DNA from: an uncultured Bacillota bacterium
GTDB lineage: Bacteria; Bacillota; Clostridia; Lachnospirales; Lachnospiraceae
Direction: 5' to 3'
NCBI GenBank assembly: GCA_949291945.1
Contig: CASEXH010000023.1
Location: 1-62,311, forward strand
DNA length: 62,311 nucleotides
Below the pieces are notes generated by a model. The model searched no databases. It saw only the letters and a list, made by a program, of their open reading frames with translations, and was not told where the DNA came from. A program made the position numbers and the translations under genes. Positions within the stretch are counted from its first letter, which is position 1, and each line of letters begins with the position of its first letter. This document shows, one piece after another, positions 27,073 to 35,814 of this stretch.

Positions 27073-27308
27073 CGAAAGATCAGTTTAGTGCATTGCTGGC
27101 AATCATTGTTCCGCCTGTTATTGAACAGATTACAAGGAACTGTAACATTGAAGAGAGCGAGGCAATTTCCAGATTTTATCAGTCCAGACTTTATGAAGAA
27201 CTTTCCAATGAAAAATCTGAATTATGGCATTATGGCCCTATGACATTGTATACTATGTATCAGGATGAACTTATGACAGGGACTTATGACTATCCGGAGG
27301 AGACATGA
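27069..27308 (+). CDS. Small protein of unknown function, DUF3990 module
   Basis: I do not recognise this 79-residue protein. It is mostly helical by eye, acidic, and ends EETYPDY-like (GTYDYPEET). The ATG overlaps the DUF3990 stop by four bases, and its own stop is three bases before the start of the DUF3791 gene, so the three are one translational unit. A partner or antidote role for DUF3990 is the simplest reading. The ribosome site GAGGGGAGA is inside the DUF3990 gene. Confidence 0.7.
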   Translation: MTKDQFSALLAIIVPPVIEQITRNCNIEESEAISRFYQSRLYEELSNEKSELWHYGPMTLYTMYQDELMTGTYDYPEET

Positions 27309-27311
27309 GAG

Positions 27312-27539
27312 ATGAGAAAAGAGGATGATTTTTTAATCTATTGTATGGAACGATATCGCTATTACAAAAATCTTTCGGGAAAAGATGTGGCGAAGCTTTT
27401 TGAAAAGCATGGTGTTTATAGCTATATTAAACAATATTTTGAGTCTCTGCATACTATGGGGGACTATTATATCGTTCAGGATATTGATGATTATATCAGA
27501 GACACAGACGGGATATACTGCGGAAAAACAGACTCGTGA
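27312..27539 (+). CDS. DUF3791 family small protein
   Basis: This 75-residue protein resembles DUF3791: the N-terminal DDFLIYCMERY, KNLSGKDVAKLFEKH and the C-terminal LHTMGDYYIVQDIDDYI segments are the family's conserved blocks. DUF3791 genes are often beside DUF3990 genes, and the two are usually described only as proteins of unknown function. The start follows GGAGGAGAC. It is the last gene of the module and converges on the acetyltransferase gene, with only 26 bases between the stops. Confidence 0.75.
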   Translation: MRKEDDFLIYCMERYRYYKNLSGKDVAKLFEKHGVYSYIKQYFESLHTMGDYYIVQDIDDYIRDTDGIYCGKTDS

Positions 27540-27565
27540 CGAAATGGGAATGGGCCAATGCTTCG

Positions 27566-28048
27566 TCATAACTTTAAAATTGCAACTATTTCTTCGGCAT
27601 CCATTTCACCATTTTCTATAAAGCCAAACTTTGAATAAAGTCTTTTCGCAACTACATTTTCAGGCTCATAAGATAAATAACAATATTCTGCTTTACCACA
27701 TGGAAATGTTCTGATAAACTCTAAGGCTAAACGAAGTGCTTCTTTTCCATATCCCTTACTCTGATATTTTTCGTCAATCATCAATCGCCAGATACTATAG
27801 TTGCCATAAGCAATCTGCGGCGGATTATCAAAGGATTCATCTACGTCATATCCTACCATTAAGAAGCCAACAGGAATTTCGTCCTCAAAAATACCAAATG
27901 GAAAAGCATGTCCATTTCCTGCTATTGCAATATATGCTTCTATGATACTCAGCCCATTCGGTGCAACAAACGATTCCTGTTCCTTGCTCACATGCAGTTT
28001 TAGTATATCCCATATATTTTTTGCATTGATTTTTTCAATTCTAATCAA
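27566..28048 (-). CDS. GNAT family N-acetyltransferase
   Basis: This 160-residue acetyltransferase transfers acetyl from acetyl-CoA to an amine substrate. It shows the GNAT core, with the WRLMIDEKYQSKGYGKEALRLAL motif A for acetyl-CoA binding and a C-terminal LSYEPENVVAKRLYSKFGFIENG. The reading frame is open to 28177, but no good ribosome site exists there. A TTG at 28048 is preceded by TGAGGAG, so it is preferred. A further ATG at 28090 is possible. The 53-bp dyad array lies upstream of the gene. Confidence 0.75.
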   Translation of the reverse strand: MIRIEKINAKNIWDILKLHVSKEQESFVAPNGLSIIEAYIAIAGNGHAFPFGIFEDEIPVGFLMVGYDVDESFDNPPQIAYGNYSIWRLMIDEKYQSKGYGKEALRLALEFIRTFPCGKAEYCYLSYEPENVVAKRLYSKFGFIENGEMDAEEIVAILKL

Positions 28049-28221
28049 TATATCATTTCTCCTCAATTTCCAATTATTCCACTTTAGCATATTATAACAC
28101 CTTAATATCCTCCCTGTCATTTTCTTTCTTACTTCTTTATGGAAAGAAGTATGCGACTGCTTTCTAATATTTGCCAATACAGTAATCGCATAAGGCTGCT
28201 ATAAACAGACTTTCCCCAATA

Positions 28222-28528
28222 TAGCTATTCTGCCAAAGCGATAGGTACAGTTACAAAGTAAGATTCTGCAAATGTAACCGTTCTGCCGAGACAGATGAAA
28301 CGGTTACAGAACAAGATTCCTCCAAAATAACCGTTCTGCCAAGACGAGCGGAACGGTTACAAAAGAAGATTCCACAAATATAACCGTTCTGCCGAGACAG
28401 ATGGAACGGTTACAAAGCAAGACTCCGCAAATATAACCGTTCTGCCAGGATAAATGGAACGGTTACAAACAAAATTCCATCAAAATAACCGTCCCCTCAG
28501 CAGATTTTCTGCCGGAAAGGACGGTTAT
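28222..28528. repeat. Tandem array of six dyad-symmetric 53-bp units
   Basis: Units start at 28222 (degenerate), 28275, 28328, 28381, 28434 and 28486. The step is 53 bases each time except the last (52). Four units read TAACCGTTC, a 14-base loop centred on GCCRAGA, then GAACGGTTA (one arm mismatch in the second unit). Linkers of 21 bases share AAGATTCC and CAAA. The last unit has the longer stem TAACCGTCC/GGACGGTTA and a nested CAGA/TCTG stem. The array fills the space between the V-ATPase operon's end and the acetyltransferase start. The last unit may be the V-ATPase terminator. Confidence 0.9.
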
Positions 28529-28557
28529 CAGGTTTATCCTTTATGAAATTTTGACGA

Positions 28558-29175
28558 TTACCCGCTCTGCATTCGCTTGATCACTTTCAACCGGGTAAAT
28601 TCTTCTCTTTCTTTCTCTTCCAGAGCATTGGAAATACTCTTGGTAAGAGCCTCAAATTTGGGAATGGTAATATTCTTCAGAGCATTGGCCCGCTTCTGGG
28701 TCTTCTTTATATTTACCGCCAGCCGATAGGCGGAATTCTCTACCATAGACAGGCGGATAGTCAGCTCCTTTACTTTTTCAAAGGCTGCCTTGGCCTCATC
28801 CAGGGAAGCTTTGGTGCCGTAGTAAGCGTAGGTGGGGGCTCCGGAATCCGGTTCGTACCGGACCAGAGGGATCTCCGTTCCCATAACACTTCTTGTTTTG
28901 ATCTCAATGGAATTTTCTACAGGAACCGTCCGGGAAATTTCCTGCACATTGCGGATACCGATCTCCATGTTGGCTTTCTGGAGAGCTGCATAGGCAGTGC
29001 GGAAAGTCACATCGATCTGAGACTGGATATCCTTGGCCTGATCGATGAGCTCCATCAGTTCCCGGATAAGGATATTTCTCTTTTTATCCATCAGGTCAAA
29101 TCCCTGCCTGGAAAGAGCCAGAGAATTTTTGGCCAATATGAGATTTCCCTTGGTAGGGAAAGTATTGGGATCCAT
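28558..29175 (-). CDS. V-type ATPase subunit D
   Basis: This 205-residue protein is the central-shaft subunit of the V-type ATPase, a long coiled-coil pair linking the catalytic head to the membrane rotor. It begins PTKGNLILAKNSLALSRQGFDLMDKKR, typical of NtpD/AtpD, and ends in a long helix with NALKNITIPKFE. It starts at ATG 29175 after GAGAGGTGATG. It is the last gene of the operon, followed by the dyad array, whose last unit can end transcription. Confidence 0.93.
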   Translation of the reverse strand: MDPNTFPTKGNLILAKNSLALSRQGFDLMDKKRNILIRELMELIDQAKDIQSQIDVTFRTAYAALQKANMEIGIRNVQEISRTVPVENSIEIKTRSVMGTEIPLVRYEPDSGAPTYAYYGTKASLDEAKAAFEKVKELTIRLSMVENSAYRLAVNIKKTQKRANALKNITIPKFEALTKSISNALEEKEREEFTRLKVIKRMQSG

Positions 29176-29250
29176 ATCATCACCTCTCTTTAGAAAAACA
29201 AGTCATTGGCTGGATTGTGGCCGTAGCACTACATGATGAGTTGCTGCCGG

Positions 29251-30651
29251 TCAGAGGGCCCCCTCCGAAGCTTCATCGGCAGATTTATAATACTTATCCA
29301 GAATCTTGGTGTCGATCCGATCCAGTTCTTCTCTTGGGATCATACCCAGCAGCTTCCACCCCAGATCCAGAGTTTCGGTAATACTCCGGTTTTCATCCGG
29401 CCGCTGGCCCACGAATTCATGCTCAAAGGCTTCTCCGAACTTCAGGTAGATCTTGTCAATAGGGGAAAGCTCATCTTCACCGATAACAGAAGCCAGGGCT
29501 CTGGCATCTCCAACCTTTGCGTAACAGGAAAAAAGCTGGTTGGCTACATCCTGATGGTCTTCCCGGGTAAAGCCTTCACCGATACCATCTTTCATCAGAC
29601 GGGACAGGGAGGGCAGCACATTAATGGGAGGGTAGATGGCCTGTCCGTGAAGCTGGCGCTCCAGAACGATCTGTCCTTCGGTAATATACCCTGTCAGGTC
29701 CGGGATCGGGTGGGTGATGTCATCGTTAGGCATGGTCAGAATAGGGATCTGGGTAACAGATCCGGTTCCGCCTCTCACAATACCGGCTCTTTCATAAAGT
29801 GTGGCAAGCTCGCTGTAGAGGTAGCCGGGATAACCTTTTCTGGAAGGGATTTCCCCTTTAGAAGAGGAAACCTCACGCATAGCCTCGCAGAAAGAAGTGA
29901 TATCCGTGAGAATGACCAGAATATGCATGCCTTTCTCAAAAGCCAGATATTCTGCGGCAGTCAGAGCTACCTTTGGCGTGATCAGTCTTTCCACTACCGG
30001 GTCGTTGGCAAGGTTGAGATACATGACTACATGGTCCGATACGCCGCTCTCCTCAAAGGTCCGGCGGAAAAATTCCGCTACATCATATTTTACGCCCATT
30101 GCCGCAAAGACAATGGCGAAGTTTTCATCGTTGTCCCCCCCAAGAGAGGCCTGCTGAACAATTTGTGCGGCAAGCTGGTCGTGGGGAAGTCCGTTGCCGG
30201 AGAAGATAGGCAGCTTCTGGCCCCGGATCAGGGTAGTCAGTCCGTCAATGGCAGAGATACCTGTCTGGATAAAATTCCGGGGATATTCTCTGGTAACCGG
30301 GTTTAGCGGCAGGCCGTTAATGTTCAGCCGCATCTCAGAGCCTACAGGTCCCAGGCCGTCAATGGGTCTTCCGATACCGTCAAAGGTACGGCCCAGTATC
30401 TCAGGAGAAAGATCGATCTCCATAGGATGGCCGCTGAGTCTTGTGTGGGTATTCATAAGGGACATATTCTCTGTTCCTTCAAATACCTGGATCACAGCCT
30501 TGTCTTCATAGATCTCCACGATACGGCCAAGTTTTCTGGAACCGTCGTCTACACGGAATTCTACGATCTCATCGAAAGAGGCATTCCTTACTCCTTCCAG
30601 GACAACAAGAGGGCCGTTGATCTCGCTTAATCCTAAATATTCTATTGCCAT
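29251..30651 (-). CDS. V-type ATPase subunit B
   Basis: This 466-residue non-catalytic head subunit alternates with subunit A in the A3B3 ring. It has the beta-barrel start [18 protein letters not shown], the degenerate nucleotide-binding segment [17 protein letters not shown] in place of a full P-loop, and the [33 protein letters not shown] signature region. It starts at ATG 30651 after AAGGAGGGA, 13 bases after subunit A, and is followed by the subunit D gene after 75 bases. Confidence 0.95.
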   Translation of the reverse strand: MAIEYLGLSEINGPLVVLEGVRNASFDEIVEFRVDDGSRKLGRIVEIYEDKAVIQVFEGTENMSLMNTHTRLSGHPMEIDLSPEILGRTFDGIGRPIDGLGPVGSEMRLNINGLPLNPVTREYPRNFIQTGISAIDGLTTLIRGQKLPIFSGNGLPHDQLAAQIVQQASLGGDNDENFAIVFAAMGVKYDVAEFFRRTFEESGVSDHVVMYLNLANDPVVERLITPKVALTAAEYLAFEKGMHILVILTDITSFCEAMREVSSSKGEIPSRKGYPGYLYSELATLYERAGIVRGGTGSVTQIPILTMPNDDITHPIPDLTGYITEGQIVLERQLHGQAIYPPINVLPSLSRLMKDGIGEGFTREDHQDVANQLFSCYAKVGDARALASVIGEDELSPIDKIYLKFGEAFEHEFVGQRPDENRSITETLDLGWKLLGMIPREELDRIDTKILDKYYKSADEASEGAL

Positions 30652-30664
30652 TTCCAGTCCCTCC

Positions 30665-32431
30665 TTATCCGTTCTTTTCCATTACTGTATTATAAAAATC
30701 ATCAATGGCTTTCATATAGTCATCCATCATTTCCAGATGGTCGTTCGGCACATCATATTTAATGGAAATGATCTTTTCAAAGATATTCTCCCGTTTCAGT
30801 ACCGATACAGGCATTCCCATGCCCACCAGGATCTTGCATTTCTGGTTCAGATAGAGGATCACCTCCATCATTTTAAACTGCTTCTCCAGGGAAACGCAGG
30901 TGTCATCCGGGTGGAAAGCGTTCTGCTGGAGAAAGCCCAGACGGATCACTCTGGCAATCTCCAGTGTCAGTTTCTGGTCATCCGGAAGCACATCGCTTCC
31001 GATGAGCTTTACAATCTCCATAAGGCTGCTTTCAGAGTTCAGGATAGCCATAAGCTGATTCCGGTCTTCCACAAATTTGGGCGAGACATTTTCGCTGTAC
31101 CAGTGGGCCAGATCTCCCAGATACTCACTGTAACTGGTTAGCCAGTGAATAGCAGGAAAGTGCCGGGCATAGGCAAGAGACTTGTCCAGTCCCCAGAAAC
31201 ACCGGACGAAACGTTTGGTGTTCTGGGTGACCGGTTCGGAGAAGTCCCCGCCTTGAGGAGATACGGCTCCGATAATGGAAACAGATCCTTCTGTACCGTT
31301 TAAGTTCTGCATCATGCCGGCCCTTTCATAGAAAGCGGAAAGCCGGGATGCCAGGTAGGCGGGGAAACCTTCCTCTGCAGGCATTTCCTCCAGACGGCCG
31401 GAAAGCTCTCGCAGGGCCTCTGCCCAGCGGGAAGTAGAGTCTGCCATAATGGCTACGTCATAGCCCATATCCCGGTAATATTCCGCCAGGGTAATACCTG
31501 TATAGATAGAAGCCTCACGGGCAGCCACAGGCATATTAGAAGTATTGGCGATCAGGGTGGTGCGGGCCATCAGGGGATTCCCGGTTTTCGGGTCATGAAG
31601 TTTGGAAAAATCCTCCAGTACCTGGGTCATTTCATTTCCACGTTCTCCACAGCCGATATAAACAATGATATCTGCGTCAGACCACTTGGCGATCTGGTGC
31701 TGGGTCATGGTCTTTCCGGTTCCGAAACCTCCGGGGACTGCGGCTGTGCCGCCCTTAGCGATGGGAAACAGAGTGTCCAGGATACGCTGGCCGGTAACCA
31801 GGGGCTTAGAAGCCGGATATCGGCGGCTGGTAGGCCGGGGAACACGGATAGGCCATTTCTGAGCCAGTTTCAGTTCATATTCTGTTCCGTCAGACAGTGT
31901 GAGTACGGCTACTGTCTGGGTAATGTTATATTTTCCGTCAGGAACCACAGACTTTACAGTTCCATGAATATCAGGAGGAACCATAGATTTGTGGACAATA
32001 GAGGGAGTTTCAGGAACCTCTGCGATAATGGTGCCTCCGTAGACTTCCATGCCGGGAGTGATGGTCATATGCACGTCCCAGAGCTTCTCGGTATTCAGAG
32101 AGTCTACCTGCATACCTCGTGAGATATATTTCCCTGACTGCCGGGCAATGACAGACAAAGGCCTCTGGATACCGTCGAAAATATTGTCCAGGATCCCGGG
32201 ACCAAGGGTTACCGAGATAGCGTCGCCGGTAGCAGTGACTGTCTCCCCCGGTTTCAGGCCGCTGGTCTCCTCAAAGACCTGTACGGTGGTAGTATCCTTT
32301 TTCAGGGAAATGACTTCCCCTACCAGGTGCTCTTCCCCCACATGGACCATCTCAGACATTTTAAACCCTGTATTTCCCTTCAGATAGATGACAGGGCCGT
32401 TAATGCCGTAAATAATACCAGTTCTACTCAT
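30665..32431 (-). CDS. V-type ATPase catalytic subunit A
   Basis: This 588-residue catalytic subunit hydrolyses or makes ATP. The P-loop is [12 protein letters not shown] (near residues 235-246), the catalytic Glu region is [15 protein letters not shown], and the ATP-binding [22 protein letters not shown] signature follows. The non-homologous region typical of A subunits is present, so the size matches the family. It starts at ATG 32431 after GGAGGG and overlaps the end of the subunit E gene by eight bases. Confidence 0.96.
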   Translation of the reverse strand: MSRTGIIYGINGPVIYLKGNTGFKMSEMVHVGEEHLVGEVISLKKDTTTVQVFEETSGLKPGETVTATGDAISVTLGPGILDNIFDGIQRPLSVIARQSGKYISRGMQVDSLNTEKLWDVHMTITPGMEVYGGTIIAEVPETPSIVHKSMVPPDIHGTVKSVVPDGKYNITQTVAVLTLSDGTEYELKLAQKWPIRVPRPTSRRYPASKPLVTGQRILDTLFPIAKGGTAAVPGGFGTGKTMTQHQIAKWSDADIIVYIGCGERGNEMTQVLEDFSKLHDPKTGNPLMARTTLIANTSNMPVAAREASIYTGITLAEYYRDMGYDVAIMADSTSRWAEALRELSGRLEEMPAEEGFPAYLASRLSAFYERAGMMQNLNGTEGSVSIIGAVSPQGGDFSEPVTQNTKRFVRCFWGLDKSLAYARHFPAIHWLTSYSEYLGDLAHWYSENVSPKFVEDRNQLMAILNSESSLMEIVKLIGSDVLPDDQKLTLEIARVIRLGFLQQNAFHPDDTCVSLEKQFKMMEVILYLNQKCKILVGMGMPVSVLKRENIFEKIISIKYDVPNDHLEMMDDYMKAIDDFYNTVMEKNG

Positions 32432-33011
32432 GTTTCAGCCCTCCGTCAAAATTAAAGTTTTCCTTCTCCGCCTCTAATAAGGTGTTAAAGGTGTAATCTA
32501 TCAAGATATTTTTCTCCGGGATCACTGCCCGGATCCCTCCCAGAAAAGAGTTCTGGGAGATCTGAGGCCGGATCCCTGTGCGTCTTTCGATTTCTTCCGC
32601 CAGATCTTTGTCACCGGGGGAGAGGTAGATCTCTAACGGATCTTCCTTGGCGGCATCCAGGGCTCTTTTCACCTTGTCTTCCAGCCAGTCGGCATACTGG
32701 GGGCTGGAAAGGAATGCCCGGAGCATTTCTTCCACCTCTGCAAAAAGCTTTTCCTCAAGCTCCTGGTGCTTTTTTGAGAGACGCCTTTTAATATGGAGAT
32801 GTTCCGAGGAGAGGGCTTTGTTGACCTCTCTGGCAGCATTCTCAGATTCTATTTTAAACTGACTTTCCGAGGCCGCCTTTTTGGCTTTTTTATGCTTTTC
32901 CAATTCCTCTTCCAGAGAATCTCTGTACTGGGAAATGGCCTTGGCCGCCTCTTCTTTGGCGCTTTCTATGGAAACTTTATAGAAGTGCTGCAGTTTTTCT
33001 TCCGTTGTCAT
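32424..33011 (-). CDS. V-type ATPase subunit E (peripheral stalk)
   Basis: This 195-residue protein forms one of the peripheral stalk elements. The N-terminal two thirds is a helix rich in Glu, Lys and Ala (SIESAKEEAAKAISQYRDSLEE onward) and the C-terminal third has the globular IYLSPGDKDLAEEIE and GGIRAVIPEKNILIDYTFNTLLE pattern of NtpE. ATG 33011 follows AGGAAGGTG; a GTG three codons upstream is less suitable. It is 16 bases after subunit F and overlaps subunit A by eight bases. Confidence 0.9.
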   Translation of the reverse strand: MTTEEKLQHFYKVSIESAKEEAAKAISQYRDSLEEELEKHKKAKKAASESQFKIESENAAREVNKALSSEHLHIKRRLSKKHQELEEKLFAEVEEMLRAFLSSPQYADWLEDKVKRALDAAKEDPLEIYLSPGDKDLAEEIERRTGIRPQISQNSFLGGIRAVIPEKNILIDYTFNTLLEAEKENFNFDGGLKHE

Positions 33012-33027
33012 ACCTATCACCTTCCTG

Positions 33028-33336
33028 TCATAATTTTAGTCCGATAGCTTCATTTACATAGGAAGTAATGAAGTCGGGGGCCCGTCCGGTTCCGTGGCGG
33101 TCAGGAATCTCAATGAGAAGAGGGAGACGGTGATTCAGGCGAACATCATCAATGATATCCGGAAATTCTTTCCCGAACTTCTCTGTAAGAAGGATCACCC
33201 CGTTTTCCTTATTGGCAATAGCTTCTTCCAGGGCTTTCTTCAGCTCGTCTCTTTCATGAACGACCACGCCCTCCACTCCAGCCAGACGCATGCCGGTGTA
33301 AGTATCAATATTGTCACTGATCAAAAACATTTTCAT
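33028..33336 (-). CDS. V-type ATPase subunit F
   Basis: This 102-residue small subunit sits at the end of the rotor shaft with subunit D and regulates the enzyme. It shows the Rossmann-like MFLISDNIDTYTGMRLAGVEG start and the GVILLTEKFGKEFPD and RLPLLIEIPDRHGTG blocks of NtpG/AtpF. It starts at ATG 33336 after AAGGAAG, 23 bases after the K gene. Length matches the family. Confidence 0.92.
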   Translation of the reverse strand: MKMFLISDNIDTYTGMRLAGVEGVVVHERDELKKALEEAIANKENGVILLTEKFGKEFPDIIDDVRLNHRLPLLIEIPDRHGTGRAPDFITSYVNEAIGLKL

Positions 33337-33359
33337 AGGAAATCTTCCTTCCTTAATTG

Positions 33360-33797
33360 TCAGCCTAATCTTCCCAGGATCATAAAGGAAATGATCAGAC
33401 CATAAAGGGCAATACCTTCTGCCATGGCAACGAAGATCATGGACTTACCGAAAAGAGAACCGTCTTCGCTGATGGCTCCAAGAGCTGCGCTTGCAGAACT
33501 GGCAACCGCAATACCGGAGCCAATGCCGGAAAGGCCGGTAACAAGTGCGGCGCCAAGATAACCAAGACCTTCTGCCAGACCGGAACCTGCGGCATCGGTG
33601 GCTGCCTGAGCGCTTACAGTTCCGCCAAACATAACAATGGTAGCTACCAGCAGGGTACCGAAGAAGAAGAAACAGTTAACTGCCAGAGATTTTTTGTAGC
33701 GCTTTTTGTTTTTTTCTCCCAGAAGAAAAGCTCCGAAAGGAACAAGGATGCTTAAGATCAATGCTGCTGCGATAGTGATTTGGATAATTGTTGTCAT
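33360..33797 (-). CDS. V-type ATPase rotor subunit K (proteolipid)
   Basis: This 145-residue proteolipid forms the membrane ring that carries ions. The C-terminal half (about 75-145) is a normal glycine/alanine-rich hairpin with the ion-carrying Glu in the AMAEGIALYGLII segment and the SSASAALGAISED loop. The N-terminal half is a less typical hydrophobic pair with a Lys/Arg loop (KNKKRYKKS) and no Glu. Four helices in total thus offer only one carrier site. It starts at ATG 33797 after TAGGAGG. Ion preference (proton or sodium) cannot be judged safely. Confidence 0.92.
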   Translation of the reverse strand: MTTIIQITIAAALILSILVPFGAFLLGEKNKKRYKKSLAVNCFFFFGTLLVATIVMFGGTVSAQAATDAAGSGLAEGLGYLGAALVTGLSGIGSGIAVASSASAALGAISEDGSLFGKSMIFVAMAEGIALYGLIISFMILGRLG

Positions 33798-33837
33798 AGT
33801 ATAAATCCTCCTAATAAATTCTGTTTTAGATTAAGAC

Positions 33838-35796
33838 CTATGCCTGGCCTGATGTACCTTTGCGGTTTACCCGTTTCAGGAACGGACGGAATTCTTTTCC
33901 GCTTCCCTTATAAAAACGGCTGAACATTTCATAATACTCCAGACGGAGCACCTGGATTCCCACGATCAGGCCTTCCATGGCGCATACAAAAAGGTTTCCC
34001 AAAACGATAATGATCCAGTTTACGCTGCCGCCGCTTTCCGCTCCTGCCAGCATAAGTACCACGCCCATCATGGCGGCATGGCTGACGGCAAAGGCGCCGA
34101 TACGCACAAAGGAAAGAGTGTTGGAAAGAAAGCTCAGCATGATTTCAAAGAGTTCAAAGAAGCTCTGAACGAAAAACATGGGCTTGCTGCCTTCGATGGC
34201 AGGGGATTTCCTCTCTGCCAGCCGGGTAATGGGTTCCTTCAGCATGATGATGATCAGAGGAACCACGAAAAGGACAATCAGCAGGCCGGCTGCAGGCAGG
34301 GGATTTCCTGTAAGCAGCAGTATGGCGGAGAGAGTTACGGTTCCGTAGAACACCAGTCCGCATACCGCATTCTGGTCAAACCAGGTGCCTTCCATATCTT
34401 TTGCTTTTACGGCATTTATAATATGAAAGACCATGGTAAGCAGGATCAGGAACATGCCGAAAATAATCGCAACTACAAAAATGGTATTCATATTTCCCAG
34501 CCCCGGCACCAGGGTCATGGCCTCTGCCGGGCGCAGCCATATGGGTTCTATGATATTTTCAAAACCGAAGATACTGCCGAACATAAAACCGAAGAAGGTA
34601 GAGAAAATACCCGCCGTCCCGATAATGGCAGCCAGATCCATATGCTTTGCCTTATACAGAAGAAATCCTCCCACAGCCAGGAGAAGACCCTGGCCAACAT
34701 CTCCGAACATGACTCCGAAGATGAAGGAATAGGTCACTGCCACGAAGATGGTGGGATCCATCTCATGATAATCCGGAAGTCCGTACATCTTTACATACAT
34801 CTCAAAAGGCTTGAAGATCTTGGGATTCTTCAGCTTTGTGGGAGGTTTGCAGTTGATCTTGTTTTTATCATCTTCCACCACACAGAAAAGATTGGCGTCA
34901 TCCTCGATATCTTTCATAAAGGCGGAAGCGTCTTTTTCCGTCATCCATCCGCAGAGGATGTAAAAGGTCTCCTGGTGCTCTTTCACACAGGCCGCCACTT
35001 TCCGCACGTCAAAGTTCGTAGACAGAGCATTTAAGGCAGCCTGGGCAGAAAGGATCTTAGAAGCATCTTTTAGCAGCAGTTTTTGTATTTCTTCCTGCCG
35101 GCTGTCGTATTCTTTTTCCAGATCCGCCAGTTTCTGCCTGTATTGGCTGCAGAGCGTCTGGGGCGTGCCGTGATAGCAGCCCTTTTTCAGATAGATCCGT
35201 TCAAAATGCATGGAGGAAAAGGCGGCATCCACCTGCTCCATCTTTGTCCAGAGAACAAAATAAAGTCCCCAGACATAGTCGGGATCATCCTGGCAGGGAT
35301 AAAACATAGTGTCCAGATTGTCATATACATAGGTTTTGAATTTTTCATAATATTCCCGCTGTATTCTTCCGAACCGGACCTGAACGAACCGGTAATGGAG
35401 CAGTTTGTCCACGTCCTCCGGCAAGGAGGAAAACGGGGACAGGCGGCTGATATCCTCGGAAACAGCGGTACGCCGGGCCGTCAGCTCATCACATTCCCGG
35501 CGCAGTTTGGAAATCCTTTCCCCCAGGGTATCCAGCAGAGGCTGTATTTCTTCCAGGGATATATCCTGAACAGGAATATTCTGTGCGTCTCCCAAAAGAC
35601 CTGCAAATTCATTGACTTTTGTCAGCAGGTCTCTGTAGGGATTGATCTGGATATAGGGAGATAAATGCTGCACCTGGGTAAGCTGCGCCATGGCGTTTTC
35701 CAGATGGATCTCATATTTGGAGAGATAATCATTTACCACCCGGTCAATATCCGCCTTCGGCCCGGTAATACTCAGGAACTTCATTTTCTCGATCAT
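33838..35796 (-). CDS. V-type ATPase subunit I (membrane stator)
   Basis: This 652-residue protein is the large membrane stator. The first ~340 residues form the cytoplasmic stalk, starting EKMKFLSITGPKADIDRVV, with long helices. The remainder carries about seven or eight membrane helices, including FGVMFGDVGQGLLLAVGG and LSFVRIGAFAVSHAAMMGVV, where the conserved Arg lies in the ion channel. It starts at ATG 35796 after GAGGTGATT. The K gene lies 40 bases downstream and subunit C 19 bases upstream. Confidence 0.95.
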   Translation of the reverse strand: MIEKMKFLSITGPKADIDRVVNDYLSKYEIHLENAMAQLTQVQHLSPYIQINPYRDLLTKVNEFAGLLGDAQNIPVQDISLEEIQPLLDTLGERISKLRRECDELTARRTAVSEDISRLSPFSSLPEDVDKLLHYRFVQVRFGRIQREYYEKFKTYVYDNLDTMFYPCQDDPDYVWGLYFVLWTKMEQVDAAFSSMHFERIYLKKGCYHGTPQTLCSQYRQKLADLEKEYDSRQEEIQKLLLKDASKILSAQAALNALSTNFDVRKVAACVKEHQETFYILCGWMTEKDASAFMKDIEDDANLFCVVEDDKNKINCKPPTKLKNPKIFKPFEMYVKMYGLPDYHEMDPTIFVAVTYSFIFGVMFGDVGQGLLLAVGGFLLYKAKHMDLAAIIGTAGIFSTFFGFMFGSIFGFENIIEPIWLRPAEAMTLVPGLGNMNTIFVVAIIFGMFLILLTMVFHIINAVKAKDMEGTWFDQNAVCGLVFYGTVTLSAILLLTGNPLPAAGLLIVLFVVPLIIIMLKEPITRLAERKSPAIEGSKPMFFVQSFFELFEIMLSFLSNTLSFVRIGAFAVSHAAMMGVVLMLAGAESGGSVNWIIIVLGNLFVCAMEGLIVGIQVLRLEYYEMFSRFYKGSGKEFRPFLKRVNRKGTSGQA

Positions 35797-35814
35797 GTAA
35801 TCACCTCCGAGTTT

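Noticed and set aside
28049..28177. N-terminal extension of the acetyltransferase
   Set aside because: The added residues do not match the family and no ribosome site precedes the longer start; a TTG with GAGGAG fits better.
28222..28528. CRISPR array
   Set aside because: The repeats are inverted dyads of 32 bases with similar, not unique, 21-base linkers, no cas genes are nearby, and the spacing is too short for typical spacers.
28222..28528. Integron attC sites
   Set aside because: The dyads lack the conserved GTTRRRY-type core and the imperfect pairing pattern of attC, and no integrase or cassette genes are present.
29233..30306. 357-codon plus-strand frame opposite V-ATPase subunit B
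   Set aside because: Antisense shadow of a conserved gene, no family resemblance, no promoter.
34078..35034. Long plus-strand open frame opposite the V-ATPase subunit I gene
   Set aside because: It is antisense to a well-conserved gene, lacks a ribosome site and has low-complexity residues expected of a shadow frame.
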